DNA of 64,000 nt from contig CAVQRC010000014.1 in the NCBI GenBank assembly GCA_963715045.1, positions 323,731 through 387,730 of the forward strand. The letters run 5' to 3'. Positions 1-9,472 of this stretch are shown here, piece after piece. Position 1 is the first letter of the stretch. Each line of letters begins with the position of its first letter. Made by a program: the position numbers and the translations under genes. Origin of the DNA: CAVQRC01 sp963715045 (GTDB lineage: Bacteria; Planctomycetota; Planctomycetia; Pirellulales; Lacipirellulaceae). The notes below the pieces were generated by a model. The model was not told the DNA's origin. It saw only the letters and a list, made by a program, of their open reading frames with translations, and searched no databases.

Positions 1-1472
1 TGGAGCAGGCACGGAGTCATTGCCTGGAGGGGACCGAAGACTATTTCGAATGCGAATACCGCGTTCGCGACCAATCTGGCGAGTATCGCTGGACGCTGCA
101 TCGCGGGAATGTTGTCTCGCGCGATTTACAGGGTCGCGCGCTGGAAATGGTCGGCTCCGACATTGACATTACGGTTCTGAAAGAGACGCAGGCAGCGCTC
201 GAGCGGGCCCACCACGAGTTGGAAGCGCGTGTCGAGTCGCGAACGCGGGAGCTCTCCGAAACCGTTGCCAAGTTGCGCGAAAGCGAACAGCGGATGCGGA
301 CGGTCATCGAGTCAGCACCCGACGCAATCATTGCCGTCGATGCCGACGGAGTGATTCGGGATTGGAATCCCGCTGCCCAGGCGGCTTTCGGATTCGATCG
401 CCAGACTGCCGTCGATGCCCAACTGTACGAACTCTTGATTCCCACCCGCATGCGCGAGCGGTACCAGGCCGCATTTGCCGCCTATGTGGGCCAACCTGAC
501 CTGCTCCCGATGCGCTATCACGCGGTTGCGGTTCACCGCGACGGGCATGACGTCCCGGTCGAGATCAGCGTCTTTCCGCTGCAAACCGGCACGGCCTTCA
601 TGATTTGCGCGTTCGTGCGGGATCTCACCGAGTTACGCCGCGCCGAAGAGCTCGGCCGCCAGCTCGAGGCAGAACTCGCGCACGTGACCCGGCTTGCCAC
701 GCTGGGGGAAATGGTCAGCGGCATCGCCCACGAACTCAACCAGCCGCTTGCCGCAATCGTAAACTACGCCGAAGTTTGCGCCGCCCTCGTGGAACGCCCC
801 ACGGAGTCTTCCCAGGAAGAGCTGAGCGATGCGATTCGCCGCATCGGCGCCCAGGGGATCCGTGCGGCGCAGATTATTCGCCGGCTGCGAAGCCTTGCCC
901 AGCGTGGCAAGCCGGTCCGCAGCGATGAACAGGTCGCCACTCTCGTGAATGACGTGCTGGGTCTGGTCGAAGCGGAATTGCAGCAGAATTCCATTCAAAT
1001 CGACACCCATCTGGAGCCTGTTCCTCGAGTCAACGTAGATCGAATCCAGATTCAACAAGTCGTTCTGAACCTGGTCCGCAATGCGATCGACGTGCTTGCC
1101 GATTGCAATTCGAAACAACGAGTCATTACAATCGAATCACAACCCGCTGATCGCGGGTTCGTCGAGGTCACCGTCGGAGACAACGGCCCGGGTATCGAGC
1201 CACCAACGGCTGAGAAAATCTTCGATGCTTTTTACACGACCAAACCAGACGGGATGGGTATGGGATTGGCGATCAGTCGTACCATCGTTGAATTCCATGA
1301 TGGTCGGATGTGGGTCGCCACCAATCCGACGGGTGGGGTTACCTTTCACTTCACGGTTCCCAGCGCTATCGATCATGATTCGGAACGCGATCGACGAGCA
1401 GCCATCGATCCTGTGCAAGCATCGATTACCGCAGAGTTGACTAAAGCCCATGAGGACGAATGCGATGCCTGA
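1..1472 (+). CDS. PAS-domain sensor histidine kinase, FixL-like (5' partial)
   Basis: The gene is cut by the left edge; the reading frame is open from base 3. The visible protein starts inside a PAS_3-type fold (YRVRDQSGEYRW). A short coiled linker follows, then a second PAS domain (SAPDAIIAVDADGVI). The dimerisation/phosphoacceptor helix GEMVSGIAHELNQPL has its His codon at about 729. The HATPase domain has an N box (NLVRNAIDVL), G1 (VGDNGPGI) and G2 (GMGMGLAIS). This order and the HELNQPL H-box are typical of FixL/TtrS-like kinases that sense a small ligand or redox state through PAS and phosphorylate a FixJ-type regulator. No haem-binding residues can be confirmed. The 3' end overlaps the next gene, which encodes such a regulator, so the two should be co-transcribed and act as a pair. 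Confidence 0.93.
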   Translation, partial: EQARSHCLEGTEDYFECEYRVRDQSGEYRWTLHRGNVVSRDLQGRALEMVGSDIDITVLKETQAALERAHHELEARVESRTRELSETVAKLRESEQRMRTVIESAPDAIIAVDADGVIRDWNPAAQAAFGFDRQTAVDAQLYELLIPTRMRERYQAAFAAYVGQPDLLPMRYHAVAVHRDGHDVPVEISVFPLQTGTAFMICAFVRDLTELRRAEELGRQLEAELAHVTRLATLGEMVSGIAHELNQPLAAIVNYAEVCAALVERPTESSQEELSDAIRRIGAQGIRAAQIIRRLRSLAQRGKPVRSDEQVATLVNDVLGLVEAELQQNSIQIDTHLEPVPRVNVDRIQIQQVVLNLVRNAIDVLADCNSKQRVITIESQPADRGFVEVTVGDNGPGIEPPTAEKIFDAFYTTKPDGMGMGLAISRTIVEFHDGRMWVATNPTGGVTFHFTVPSAIDHDSERDRRAAIDPVQASITAELTKAHEDECDA

Positions 1473-2127
1473 AACACTCGAAGGGCCTTCCGTTGCCGAC
1501 GAGTCTCTATCCTTAGGTGAGGCCACGGTGTACGTCGTCGACGACGACGATGCGGTTCGGGACTCTGTCTCTCGACTTATCACGACGCTGGGGATGAAAG
1601 CCTGCTGTTTCTCCACGGCGGAGAGTTTCCTCAGCGGCTACGATCCGTCCTGTCACAGCTGTTTGCTGTTGGACATTCGGATGCCCGGTATCAGTGGGCT
1701 GGACCTGCAGGAGTCTTTGCGTGGCCAAGGTGTGCAGATTCCGATCGTGATCATCAGTGCCCATGGTGATATTCCCATTTGCGTGCGGGCGATGCAGCAC
1801 GGGGCCCTGGACTTTCTGGAAAAGCCTTATGAGCCGGCAGAATTGCGGCGGTGCATTGAGTTGGCACTGGATGAGGATGCCCGCGGACGTCGCTTGCAGG
1901 CAGAACGAGCAATCACCGAAGCGCGGCTCGCGAAGCTCAGCGATGAGGAACGTAAAGTTATGGAGGGTATTGTCGATGGGGTGCCCAACAAGGAAATTGC
2001 CTCGACCCTGGACTTGAGCTTGAGAACCGTTCAGTTCCGCCGTTCGAGCATGATGCGAAAACTGGGCGTCGATAATCGGGCACAACTCGTCAAGCTGGTG
2101 GCTGCCATCGAACTTCAGTCGGACTAG
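1465..2127 (+). CDS. FixJ/NarL-type response regulator
   Basis: The N-terminal receiver domain has VYVVDDDDAVRDSV (acidic pocket), LLLDIRMPGISG (phosphoacceptor Asp) and LEKPYEP (conserved Lys). The C-terminal LuxR-type helix-turn-helix spans about the last 60 residues (SDEERKVMEGIVDG, then NKEIASTLDLSLRTVQFR). It is the partner of the upstream histidine kinase. I chose ATG 1465, an 8-base overlap with the kinase, because GAGGA at 1452-1456 gives a spaced ribosome site. An in-frame ATG at 1450 is the alternative and adds five residues. Expected role: transcription activator switched on by phosphorylation. Target genes are not visible. Confidence 0.92.
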   Translation: MPETLEGPSVADESLSLGEATVYVVDDDDAVRDSVSRLITTLGMKACCFSTAESFLSGYDPSCHSCLLLDIRMPGISGLDLQESLRGQGVQIPIVIISAHGDIPICVRAMQHGALDFLEKPYEPAELRRCIELALDEDARGRRLQAERAITEARLAKLSDEERKVMEGIVDGVPNKEIASTLDLSLRTVQFRRSSMMRKLGVDNRAQLVKLVAAIELQSD

Positions 2128-2429
2128 CCAGGCAGGCGGTGCGCGTAGCCGCGATAACTTGAGGCCTTCTCTGTTTGCTCGGCCAGTCGGGGCAACTCCA
2201 GGCCGAAGCGGTCCGATATGGAATGAGGCCATTGCTTCGCGCTGTTCCGAGGCAATTTGCCGTGAATTCTCCGCGGCACGCACGTGCCTGCCGTCCGGTC
2301 TGGCAAGATAGCCAGTCTGCGCCGGCGAAATCGTCCTGGCTTATCGCGAATTATCCCGCGTGCCGATGCCGACTCTATCAGCGAGGCTGCGAATCGACCT
2401 CCCTCCCCGGAAGGCAAGGAATCAGGAAC
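2128..2429. other. intergenic region, no gene seen
   Basis: About 300 bases separate the response regulator from the secreted-protein gene. An open frame runs through it into the next gene, but it has no protein-like composition and no good start. It presumably holds the promoter and leader of the downstream gene. No convincing hairpin-plus-T-run terminator was seen. Confidence 0.5.
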
Positions 2430-3446
2430 ATGGCGAACAAAGCGTTGTGGAAAAAGGTAGCGTGGGTAGCCGTGCTCGCTGGAGGCCTTGTGCTTACCAC
2501 TCACGGAAGAGCTGCCCAAGCTCAATGTGAACCCTGTGAATGCGTCGAGCCATCTTGCCCTCTGTTCACCAGTTGCGTCGACAATTGCGGGTCGGATTGC
2601 TGTTTTGCGGGCGGTCTGATTAAGCCTTCGGATCATTGCTTTGACGACTTCATCAGTCCGATGATCAACTTCATCTTCTTCGAAGACCCGCGGACATTAA
2701 CCGAAGCTCGCGGAATCTTCTTCCATCATCAGACGCCGGACAATGTTGGTACGTTGGGAGCGCCTGGTGGCCAGGTGCAATTGTACGCCCTGCAACTGAG
2801 GGCCGCGCTCACCGAGCGGCTGAGCGTCATCGCCGTGAAAGACGGGTACATTGTGACCGACATCAACGCTGGTCCACTGGACGACCTGTTGGACGATGGT
2901 TGGGCCAGTGTGACGGCCGGGCTGAAGTACAACCTGCTCCGCGATCCGGAAGCGGGCAGCCTGTTGTCCGCCGGCCTGACGTACGAAATCCCAATCGGAT
3001 CGCAACGAGCGTTGCAGGATATCGGCGACGGTGAGTTCTACGTGTTCTTGACCGGTGGCCAACGCTTGTGGGATGGCATGGCGCATTACCTGACGTCAGT
3101 CGGCTATCGGTTTCCTGTCGACAACAATGTGCAGACGTCGGCAATCAACTGGTCGAACCATCTCGATGTCAAGTTGACGGATCGCTTCTACGCTTTCACC
3201 GAGTTTTCGTGGTGGCACTGGACGAGTTCGGCAAGTGCCGGGTTGCCCCTGGGTGTGGCCGGGCAGGATGCCTTCAACCTGTTCAGTACAAATGTGACGG
3301 GCAACGACCTGCTCACGCAGAACGTGGGACTCAAGTTCAAGCCGTCATCACAGTGCGAAATGGGAATCGCCTACCAATTTCCCTTGACCAGCTTCGAGGA
3401 CATTATTGATTACCGCGTGCAGGCCGAAGTGATTCTCCGATACTGA
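2430..3446 (+). CDS. secreted protein with Cys-rich N-terminus, possible outer-membrane beta-barrel
   Basis: The start is ATG 2430, preceded by AAGGA at 2416-2420; the frame is open upstream but a signal peptide begins exactly here (Lys-rich n-region, AWVAVLAGGLVLTT, cleavage near AAQA). The mature protein begins with a cluster of about nine cysteines within 35 residues (CEPCECVEPSCPLF and onward). About 270 residues of alternating hydrophobic/polar strands follow, ending in an aromatic residue (VILRY), as many outer-membrane barrels do. I do not recognise a named family. Export to the periplasm or outer membrane is an inference from the signal peptide and strand pattern. The gene is convergent with the helicase gene downstream. 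Confidence 0.75.
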   Translation: MANKALWKKVAWVAVLAGGLVLTTHGRAAQAQCEPCECVEPSCPLFTSCVDNCGSDCCFAGGLIKPSDHCFDDFISPMINFIFFEDPRTLTEARGIFFHHQTPDNVGTLGAPGGQVQLYALQLRAALTERLSVIAVKDGYIVTDINAGPLDDLLDDGWASVTAGLKYNLLRDPEAGSLLSAGLTYEIPIGSQRALQDIGDGEFYVFLTGGQRLWDGMAHYLTSVGYRFPVDNNVQTSAINWSNHLDVKLTDRFYAFTEFSWWHWTSSASAGLPLGVAGQDAFNLFSTNVTGNDLLTQNVGLKFKPSSQCEMGIAYQFPLTSFEDIIDYRVQAEVILRY

Positions 3447-3484
3447 TGGGGGTGAATGGGCGATTGGGGGGATGGGCGAATAAA

Positions 3485-3511
3485 CCCATCAACCCATCAA
3501 CCCATCAACCC
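3485..3511. repeat. 8-bp microsatellite between convergent genes
   Basis: Three full copies plus three bases of CCCATCAA lie in the 70-bp gap between the stop codons of two convergent genes. The gap is otherwise G-rich upstream. No function is apparent. Confidence 0.8.
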
Positions 3512-3516
3512 AAACT

Positions 3517-5925
3517 TCACAGCACCCCGTGTTGGCTGGCCGCGGCGGCCTGCTGATGAACTTGCTCCAGAACCTTCTCGGTGCTCGTCGGATCGACTTC
3601 CCGGCACGCTTCAGTAAGCCGCGCCGAAAGCTGTTCCCAGTCGCCGCGCCAGGCGGCCGGATCGCTGCCCGCCGGCACCAGCTCGACGATCTCACCGATC
3701 AGCAAGATCATCCGTAACACGTGACGGAAGATGATGCCTTCCTGTTTTTGCAGAGACCTGGCCGTTACGTATTGATTGAAGTAACCCCCGAACTCCATCA
3801 GGGCACCGACCGCCCAGGCTGGCGTGACGCGGATGTCGTGTACCCGCGGATATTCGTATTCGAACAGCAGCTTCAGCTTTTCGGCCAGGGTGAGCACGAA
3901 CGGCCGATCGGGATCATAGCGGCGATCGTCCTCTTCGTTCTGATTGGCAACAAGTTGTTCGGCCGTTGCCAGGCCATGGCGGAGCAGGGCCGGGTCGAGA
4001 CGTTCGGCGGCCAGTCTTCCCGGAGGGAGTTCGTCCTGGGGCGGGACGCGGATCACGCGGCCCAGCGAACGTGGGAGTTCCAGCACGCTTTCCAAGGCCT
4101 GAATGCGCTCTGCTTCATCCGCGATGCCGAGATGCTCGATGAGGAACACGCCGTAGAGAGGATTGATGCTGCGGATCTGTGTGAGCTTGACCAACTCATC
4201 GGTCGGATAGGCGAACTCGGCAACGAGTCGCGGCGGAGCCCCCGGCGAAGTTCCTTCTGATTTCGCCCCTTTTGCGTTGCTCGAGGCGGTTCCCGACGGG
4301 GAGCGTCCGAAAGTGAGGTCGGCGATGGTCAGTGTGGGTGGCTTTTTCTGTCCCCCTGCGGCGTCACCGACCGGCACGGAATCGCCTTGCTCCTCAGCGG
4401 ATGGCGGTTCCGGCTCCAGACGCACGTAGCCGGCCTTCCACAACGTGAGCAGCATCTGGTCGAGTTCTCGCTGGCCGGCCTCGATCCGGGGTGGGGGCAT
4501 CAGCCGTTTGCCTACGAGATGCCGAATGCGATCGATCTGCGGACTGGCCTCGAGCATGTAGGCGAGCAGCCGCCACGGAAGCGAGCCACGGCTTTCCAGA
4601 TCAGCCGGCTTGGCCTGGCAGAGTTTCTCAAACTGAGCCTCGGTCCAAGTCTGCTGACCGGCCCGCCGCTTTGGCATCTTCTTTTTGAGCCGCTTCTTGG
4701 CCTTGATCAGATTCGGATCTTTGGCGTTGTCGGGAATCTGATCGTACTGGACCTTCCAGCGGGCGAGCCGCACGTCGTCTTCATGGGCAAGAACATACAC
4801 GTGACCCTCGGTGTCGAACTGGGGTCGCCCGGCCCGCCCAAAGATCTGGTGCGCCGAACTTGGTTCGACCAGTCGTTTTTTGTCGGGAGGACCCTTCAGC
4901 AGGTTGGGCACCACGACGCTGCGGGCGGGCAGATTGATACCGGCCGACAGCGTTTCGGTGCAGACGGCGATCGAGAGCAGCTTTTTCTGAAACAGGTCTT
5001 CCACGATGCGCCGATAAATGGGCAACACACCGGCGTGATGCACGCCAACTCCGCGGGTAAGAATCTGTTTGAGCTTGGGCCCGGCGCCGTGCGACCAGTC
5101 GTAATTCTTGAGTTCGGCAATCAGGGCGTCGCGTCCCTGAGGAGGGAGGATCTTGCGGCCTTTGAGTTGCTCGGCGACCGACCAGCACTCTTCACGATTG
5201 AAGCAGAATATGAGCGCAGGCGTGCGGCGATGGGCCTCATCTCCGGCGGCCATCTCCTCGATGTGTTCGTTGAGTAACTCGTCCTCCACCCAGTGAAACG
5301 AGAGCGGCACTTTGCGTTCTTCGCTCTGGACGAGTTGCAATCGGCGATGGTGAGCGTTCTGGAGCCATTGCGAGAATTCGAACGCGTTGCCGACCGTCGC
5401 CGAGATCAGCAACGTGCGGATGTGAGCCGGCAGCAGGCCCAGCGTGAGTTCCCAGACCACACCCCGTTCGCGATCGTTGAATGAGTGGAACTCGTCCATC
5501 ACGACGGCCGACACCAGTTCGAAGTCGAATGCCTCGGGGTGCAGCAGACGATTAAGGAGGATCTCGGCCACGACGACGAGAATCGGAGCCTCGGGATTGA
5601 CACGGCGATTGCCGGTCACCAGGCCGATGTCGTCGCGGCGAAACCCCCACGATTCGGCCCGCTCCTGCAGTTCGGCGAACTTCTGCTCGGTGAGGGCGAT
5701 CAGCGGTGTGGTGTAATACGCCTGCCGCCGGGTATGCAGCGCTTCGAACAGGGCCGCCTCGGCGATCAGCGTTTTTCCGGTGCCGGTCGGCGCGCACACC
5801 ATCACCCCCTGTTCCGCTGCGAACCACGCGAACAAAGCTTCTTCCTGGACCGGGTACGGTTCGTACGGAAGCTGTTCGAAGTATCGCTCGGCGAGGTCGT
5901 CGCGCGAGGGCGTGGGGAGAGTCAT
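3517..5925 (-). CDS. Ski2-like superfamily 2 DExH helicase
   Basis: This 802-residue protein has the SF2 helicase motifs in order: a Q-like PYPVQEEAL, Walker A (APTGTGKT, about residue 40), DEFH motif II, motif III SAT, motifs IV/V (HHAGVLPIYRRIVEDLF, TETLSAGINLPAR) and motif VI (QIFGRAGR). The remaining C-terminal half is Lys/Arg-rich and then helical, as in bacterial Ski2-like/DUF3516-type helicases; the DUF assignment is from memory. It probably unwinds RNA or DNA using ATP in the cytoplasm. The start is ATG 5925, twelve bases after the stop of the upstream aldolase-like gene on the same strand, so the two are likely co-transcribed although no functional link is obvious. Confidence 0.9.
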   Translation of the reverse strand: MTLPTPSRDDLAERYFEQLPYEPYPVQEEALFAWFAAEQGVMVCAPTGTGKTLIAEAALFEALHTRRQAYYTTPLIALTEQKFAELQERAESWGFRRDDIGLVTGNRRVNPEAPILVVVAEILLNRLLHPEAFDFELVSAVVMDEFHSFNDRERGVVWELTLGLLPAHIRTLLISATVGNAFEFSQWLQNAHHRRLQLVQSEERKVPLSFHWVEDELLNEHIEEMAAGDEAHRRTPALIFCFNREECWSVAEQLKGRKILPPQGRDALIAELKNYDWSHGAGPKLKQILTRGVGVHHAGVLPIYRRIVEDLFQKKLLSIAVCTETLSAGINLPARSVVVPNLLKGPPDKKRLVEPSSAHQIFGRAGRPQFDTEGHVYVLAHEDDVRLARWKVQYDQIPDNAKDPNLIKAKKRLKKKMPKRRAGQQTWTEAQFEKLCQAKPADLESRGSLPWRLLAYMLEASPQIDRIRHLVGKRLMPPPRIEAGQRELDQMLLTLWKAGYVRLEPEPPSAEEQGDSVPVGDAAGGQKKPPTLTIADLTFGRSPSGTASSNAKGAKSEGTSPGAPPRLVAEFAYPTDELVKLTQIRSINPLYGVFLIEHLGIADEAERIQALESVLELPRSLGRVIRVPPQDELPPGRLAAERLDPALLRHGLATAEQLVANQNEEDDRRYDPDRPFVLTLAEKLKLLFEYEYPRVHDIRVTPAWAVGALMEFGGYFNQYVTARSLQKQEGIIFRHVLRMILLIGEIVELVPAGSDPAAWRGDWEQLSARLTEACREVDPTSTEKVLEQVHQQAAAASQHGVL

Positions 5926-5937
5926 GTCGTCCGCTGG

Positions 5938-6924
5938 TCAGATGTCGGACACGCAGGCGTTGTAGAATTTCGTGTACGCGTCGGGTTCCTCGGCACGGGC
6001 ACGGATTGCCGTTCGCGGATGCTGGTTGAGCATTCCCGTGATCGCGTACGGCACAGAGAAGCCCCAGTCATATTGCTTCTCAAGTGGGACGAACTGCTCC
6101 TCCAGCAGCTTCAGAATTGGCCGCAGGTGGAACTTGGGATTCCGCAGGAATCCGATCAGCAGTTCCATGGGGCAATTGCCTGCCCCGCGGCCGAGGCCGG
6201 CCATTGTGGCATCCACGCGGTTGGCTCCCTGGGCGATCGCTTCGATCGTATTCGCGAACGCGAGTTGGGCATTGTTGTGAGTGTGAATGCCGACTTCTTT
6301 GCCGACCGGTTCCGCAATCGCCCGGTACTTTCGGACGAGATTGCGAATCTGCTCGTGATACAACGCGCCATAACTGTCGACGACCACGATCGTGTCGACA
6401 GGCGATTCGGCAAGCTCTTCCAGTGCCTGGTCGATCTCGGCATCGGCAACCGTCGAGATCGCCATGATATTGCACGTCGTTTCGTAACCCTTGTCGTGAG
6501 CATCCTTGATCATCTCGATCGCGGACGAGATCTGATGGACGTACGTCGCCACGCGGATGCAGTCCAGCGGGCTGTGCTCGACAGGCAGGATCTGCGTGTC
6601 GTAGTCCGACTTGTCGACGTCGGCCATGGCCGTCAGCTTTAGATCGGAGTCGTTCTCGCCCACGATGCGGCGAATATCATCCTCGTCACAGAACTTCCAG
6701 GCCCCGTACTCGTCGCGAGCGAAGATCTTGTCCGAATTCTTGTAGCCGATCTCCATGTAGTCGATTCCGGCTGCAACGCACGTTTCGTACACTCCGCGTA
6801 CGATCACGTCATCGAACTGGTGGTCGCAAACCAGTCCGCCGTCGCGGATTGTGCAATCGAGAACCTTGATTTCCGGACGAAACGTAATCCAGGGAGCCGG
6901 ATCCACGTGTTGGTTTTCAGACAT
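5938..6924 (-). CDS. aldolase-fold (HMGL/DRE-TIM) protein
   Basis: This 328-residue protein begins the TIM barrel with LDCTIRDGG, the DRE-TIM signature that supplies a metal ligand and catalytic Arg/Asp. It contains GIHTHNN, the HxH metal-binding pair, and DATMAGLGRGAGN near the barrel end. These mark the HMG-CoA lyase / isopropylmalate synthase / 4-hydroxy-2-oxovalerate aldolase superfamily, which makes or breaks C-C bonds next to a keto acid with a divalent metal. It lacks the long LeuA regulatory C-terminus and is closest in layout to stand-alone aldolase catalytic domain proteins. The substrate is unknown. It is upstream of and nearly contiguous with the helicase gene. Confidence 0.85.
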   Translation of the reverse strand: MSENQHVDPAPWITFRPEIKVLDCTIRDGGLVCDHQFDDVIVRGVYETCVAAGIDYMEIGYKNSDKIFARDEYGAWKFCDEDDIRRIVGENDSDLKLTAMADVDKSDYDTQILPVEHSPLDCIRVATYVHQISSAIEMIKDAHDKGYETTCNIMAISTVADAEIDQALEELAESPVDTIVVVDSYGALYHEQIRNLVRKYRAIAEPVGKEVGIHTHNNAQLAFANTIEAIAQGANRVDATMAGLGRGAGNCPMELLIGFLRNPKFHLRPILKLLEEQFVPLEKQYDWGFSVPYAITGMLNQHPRTAIRARAEEPDAYTKFYNACVSDI

Positions 6925-7364
6925 GATCGCTGCCGTCTCGCAGGGTCGATGGGAAGATCGAAGCAGGTCGTCGCTGCGACGCGCTCGGTGGTGATGCAGT
7001 GAGCCGGATCCGATTGGATCCTCGCCTCGGCTGGAAAAAACTGGGGGAGTCGCAATTATGCCACGGAGACAGGCGAATCGCCATGACGCCAGCCCCCGTT
7101 CAACGGCGGGGATTCCCCGGCGGTTCGAGTCTTAACGGTCGAGCGGGATGCGGCGGGTCCCAACCGATCGGTCCGGGGGGATTATCCACGTGTTGCGCTC
7201 CTGACAACAAATGGCCACCCGGGCAGAATGAACCGACCCCAGCCGCCGAATCAGCTCTTGGAGCCGATCCCAAAACAGACTTCAGCTTCCGCATGCCCCG
7301 GCCGCGGGACGCGTTCACAACGGTTTTGGGATACGTTCTCCGTCACACCGACCCCTCGATTGCC
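6925..7364. other. divergent intergenic region containing a MITE-like repeat
   Basis: About 440 bases separate the divergent aldolase-like and YpdA-like genes. The right part is occupied by a palindromic repeat (7258-7341) that also occurs near 41.9, 56.6 and 62.6 kb. The rest shows no gene; promoters for both genes presumably lie here. Confidence 0.6.
7258..7341 (+). repeat. MITE-like repeat, copy 1
   Basis: The element begins TTGGAGCCGATCCCAAAAC and ends with GTTTTGGGATACG, so its ends are imperfect inverted repeats. The middle contains a conserved CCGGCCGCGGGACGCG core. The same order of blocks is found at 41851-41934 (inverted) and 62601-62685, with a partial copy at 56573-56600. It carries no gene. 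The copy here lies just before the YpdA-like start codon. Confidence 0.8.
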
Positions 7365-8459
7365 ATGTACGAAACTCAAGTCATTGTTGTGGGTGCAGGT
7401 CCCATCGGATTGGAACTGGCGGTTGCCCTCCAAGACGCCCGTATCGATTATCTCCAATTCGAGGCCCGGCAGTTCGGGCACACCATGTCGTGGTATCCGC
7501 GGCAGGCTCGTTTCTTCAGTTCCCCCGACCGCATTGCGATCTGCGGTGTGCCGCTGATCACGGCCGACCAGAGCAAGGCAACTCGGGAAGAATACCTGGC
7601 GTATCTGGCTGGTGTCGCGCAGCAGTTCGACTTGAACATCAACACTTATGAGCGGGTAGATGCGATCAAGGTGGAAGTTCCCGACACTCCGCGACGATTT
7701 GTGGTCAGGACGAATCGCGGCGACGGACCGCAGGCTTATGCCGCCGACCAGGTCGTCATGGCCATTGGGGACATGCACCGGCCGCGACGCCTCGTGCGCT
7801 CCGACGGCGGAGAAATTCCCGGTGCCGATGCGGATCACGTCTCGCACTACTTCGTTGAGCCGCACCCGTACGTGGGCCGCGAACTGCTGATCGTCGGTGG
7901 TCAAAACTCGGCCGTCGAAGCAGCCATTCGCTGCCACCGGGCCGGAGCCCGCGTTTCGATCAGCTACCGCAGGCGTGCCCTGCCCGAGCGAATCAAGTAC
8001 TGGCTCAAACCAGAGATCGACTGGCTCATCGAGAAGGGCAAGGTGCGGTTCTATCCCAATACACTCCCCAGCGAAATTGGACCGACCCATGTCCAGTTGA
8101 CAGCAACCGCCGATGATGGCCAGCCCTGCGGCGACGGTCGACCGCAACAGCGGGTCCGCGCCGACCACGTCCTGGCCCTGATTGGCTACGAGATGGACGG
8201 TTCGCTGTTGGCCGACGCCGGCGTGGAGCTGATCGGTGACTCGCGGACGCCGCAGTTCGATTCGGAGACCATGCAGACGAATGTCCCCGGTCTGTTTGTA
8301 GCCGGTACCGCTGCGGCCGGTACCCAATTGCGTTACAAGTTGTTCATCGAGAACTGCCACACTCACGTCGAGCGTATTTTGCGTGCGTTGGGGGCCGCGA
8401 AACCGGTCCACCTCAATCCGATCGGTGGGGATGAACTGCGGCAGCGGAGCGAGGAGTGA
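7365..8459 (+). CDS. YpdA-like FAD/NAD(P)-dependent oxidoreductase
   Basis: This 364-residue protein has an N-terminal FAD-binding Rossmann motif (VIVVGAGPIGLELA), a second nucleotide-binding motif (LLIVGGQNSAVEAA, about residue 175) and a C-terminal FAD motif (NVPGLFVAGTAAAG). The family resembles YpdA, the proposed bacillithiol disulfide reductase, which lacks the CxxC redox pair of thioredoxin reductases; no CxxC is seen here either. The start ATG 7365 directly precedes the Rossmann fold; the frame is open upstream, but that stretch is repeat sequence. The thiol cofactor used by this organism cannot be inferred, so 'putative thiol-disulfide reductase' is the safe call. Confidence 0.85.
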   Translation: MYETQVIVVGAGPIGLELAVALQDARIDYLQFEARQFGHTMSWYPRQARFFSSPDRIAICGVPLITADQSKATREEYLAYLAGVAQQFDLNINTYERVDAIKVEVPDTPRRFVVRTNRGDGPQAYAADQVVMAIGDMHRPRRLVRSDGGEIPGADADHVSHYFVEPHPYVGRELLIVGGQNSAVEAAIRCHRAGARVSISYRRRALPERIKYWLKPEIDWLIEKGKVRFYPNTLPSEIGPTHVQLTATADDGQPCGDGRPQQRVRADHVLALIGYEMDGSLLADAGVELIGDSRTPQFDSETMQTNVPGLFVAGTAAAGTQLRYKLFIENCHTHVERILRALGAAKPVHLNPIGGDELRQRSEE

Positions 8460-8487
8460 GCCCCGCGTCTCGGTTCGACAGGCGTCC

Positions 8488-9195
8488 TCAAGGATCGCTG
8501 TCCCGCTTCTCTTCGGCCGCGCTCTTGCGGTGGTAGTCGGGGACCAGGGAAAACGGATCGCTCACCTGGCCGGCCAGAAATCGCTCCCAGCCGAGTTGGC
8601 CCGCGGCTCCGGCCAGTGAACACCAGGTCTTTTCGTCCACACATTGCGCGCTCGGGAGCCGGTCGGCCACGCGGCGAAGCCCCGGGCCGGTCACGCGGTC
8701 TCGTTCGGCGACGGTTTCAAGCCAGACCTCGGCCGGTCGCCGCTCGAGTTGCCCGCTGGCACGCGGACGTCGCTTCGCGTCACGGCCGAACGACTGCACG
8801 AACAACTCGCCGCGAAACGCGTCAATAATGGTCCATAATTTCGCCGCCTCAGGGATCGCCGCGGCGGCCGCGGCTGCCAGGGCCTCGGTGGTCGGCACGC
8901 CGACGAGCTGGATGCCCTTCGAGTAGGCCAGCGTCTTGGCGGCCGTCACGCCGATCCGCAGGCCCGTAAAAGAGCCCGGCCCGGTGACCACCGTCACGAG
9001 ATGGACGTCGCTGAGCGACCACGAGGCCTCGGCCAGCAACTCTTCCAGGGCCGGGATCAACTCGGCTGCTGTCGACGCATCGGCGGCAAGCTGCCGGTGG
9101 CACTCCACGGTCGCCTCGGCCTGGAGACCGCACAGCAGGGCCAGCGCGCCTCGGCGATCCGACGTATCGATGGCGATGATCCGAGTTGTTTTCAC
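8488..9195 (-). CDS. tsaB: tRNA threonylcarbamoyladenosine biosynthesis protein TsaB
   Basis: The 235-residue protein begins IIAIDTSDRRGALALL and contains VTGPGSFTGLRIGVTAAKTLA, the characteristic TsaB (YeaZ) segment. TsaB is the inactive ASKHA-fold partner that supports TsaD in adding threonylcarbamoyl to A37 of ANN-decoding tRNAs in the cytoplasm. The start is GTG 9195, with GGAG about seven bases upstream. The length matches the family. It stands alone and is convergent with the YpdA-like gene. Confidence 0.93.
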   Translation of the reverse strand: MKTTRIIAIDTSDRRGALALLCGLQAEATVECHRQLAADASTAAELIPALEELLAEASWSLSDVHLVTVVTGPGSFTGLRIGVTAAKTLAYSKGIQLVGVPTTEALAAAAAAAIPEAAKLWTIIDAFRGELFVQSFGRDAKRRPRASGQLERRPAEVWLETVAERDRVTGPGLRRVADRLPSAQCVDEKTWCSLAGAAGQLGWERFLAGQVSDPFSLVPDYHRKSAAEEKRDSDP

Positions 9196-9358
9196 CGCGA
9201 AGTCTCCGCATGGGGTGGACGGGCCTGCTTCGCGGTGGCGGCTCCACGGGCAGGAAACGGCCGGGAATTGTCGGTATCCCGTTGGGGTGTCATGGTTTAT
9301 CTTGACCGATGTGTTTTCGAGTCATTAGACTGGCGACCCATGAGGCCGCGGCGCGGCG

Positions 9359-9376
9359 TTTTTTTTTGGGGGGGGG
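9359..9376. repeat. T9-G9 homopolymer junction
   Basis: Nine T are followed directly by nine G in the gap between tsaB and the metallophosphoesterase. The neighbouring tsaB-to-metallophosphoesterase gap of about 277 bases holds no gene. The tract is either a slippage-prone site or an assembly artefact. Confidence 0.8.
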
Positions 9377-9472
9377 AGCTTTGACGCGTCAGGTCGTCAC
9401 CCATCATCCATCCTCTCAAGTGGCTGTTCCCCGCGTTCAGATCCCAAAGTTTTCTTGCGTGTGGGTGCTGTT

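Noticed and set aside
5485..6642. 385-codon open frame on the plus strand opposite the helicase and aldolase genes
   Set aside because: It spans two genuine minus-strand genes and shows no recognisable protein features.
7251..8411. 386-codon open frame on the minus strand opposite the YpdA-like gene
   Set aside because: Antisense shadow of a gene with two clear Rossmann motifs.
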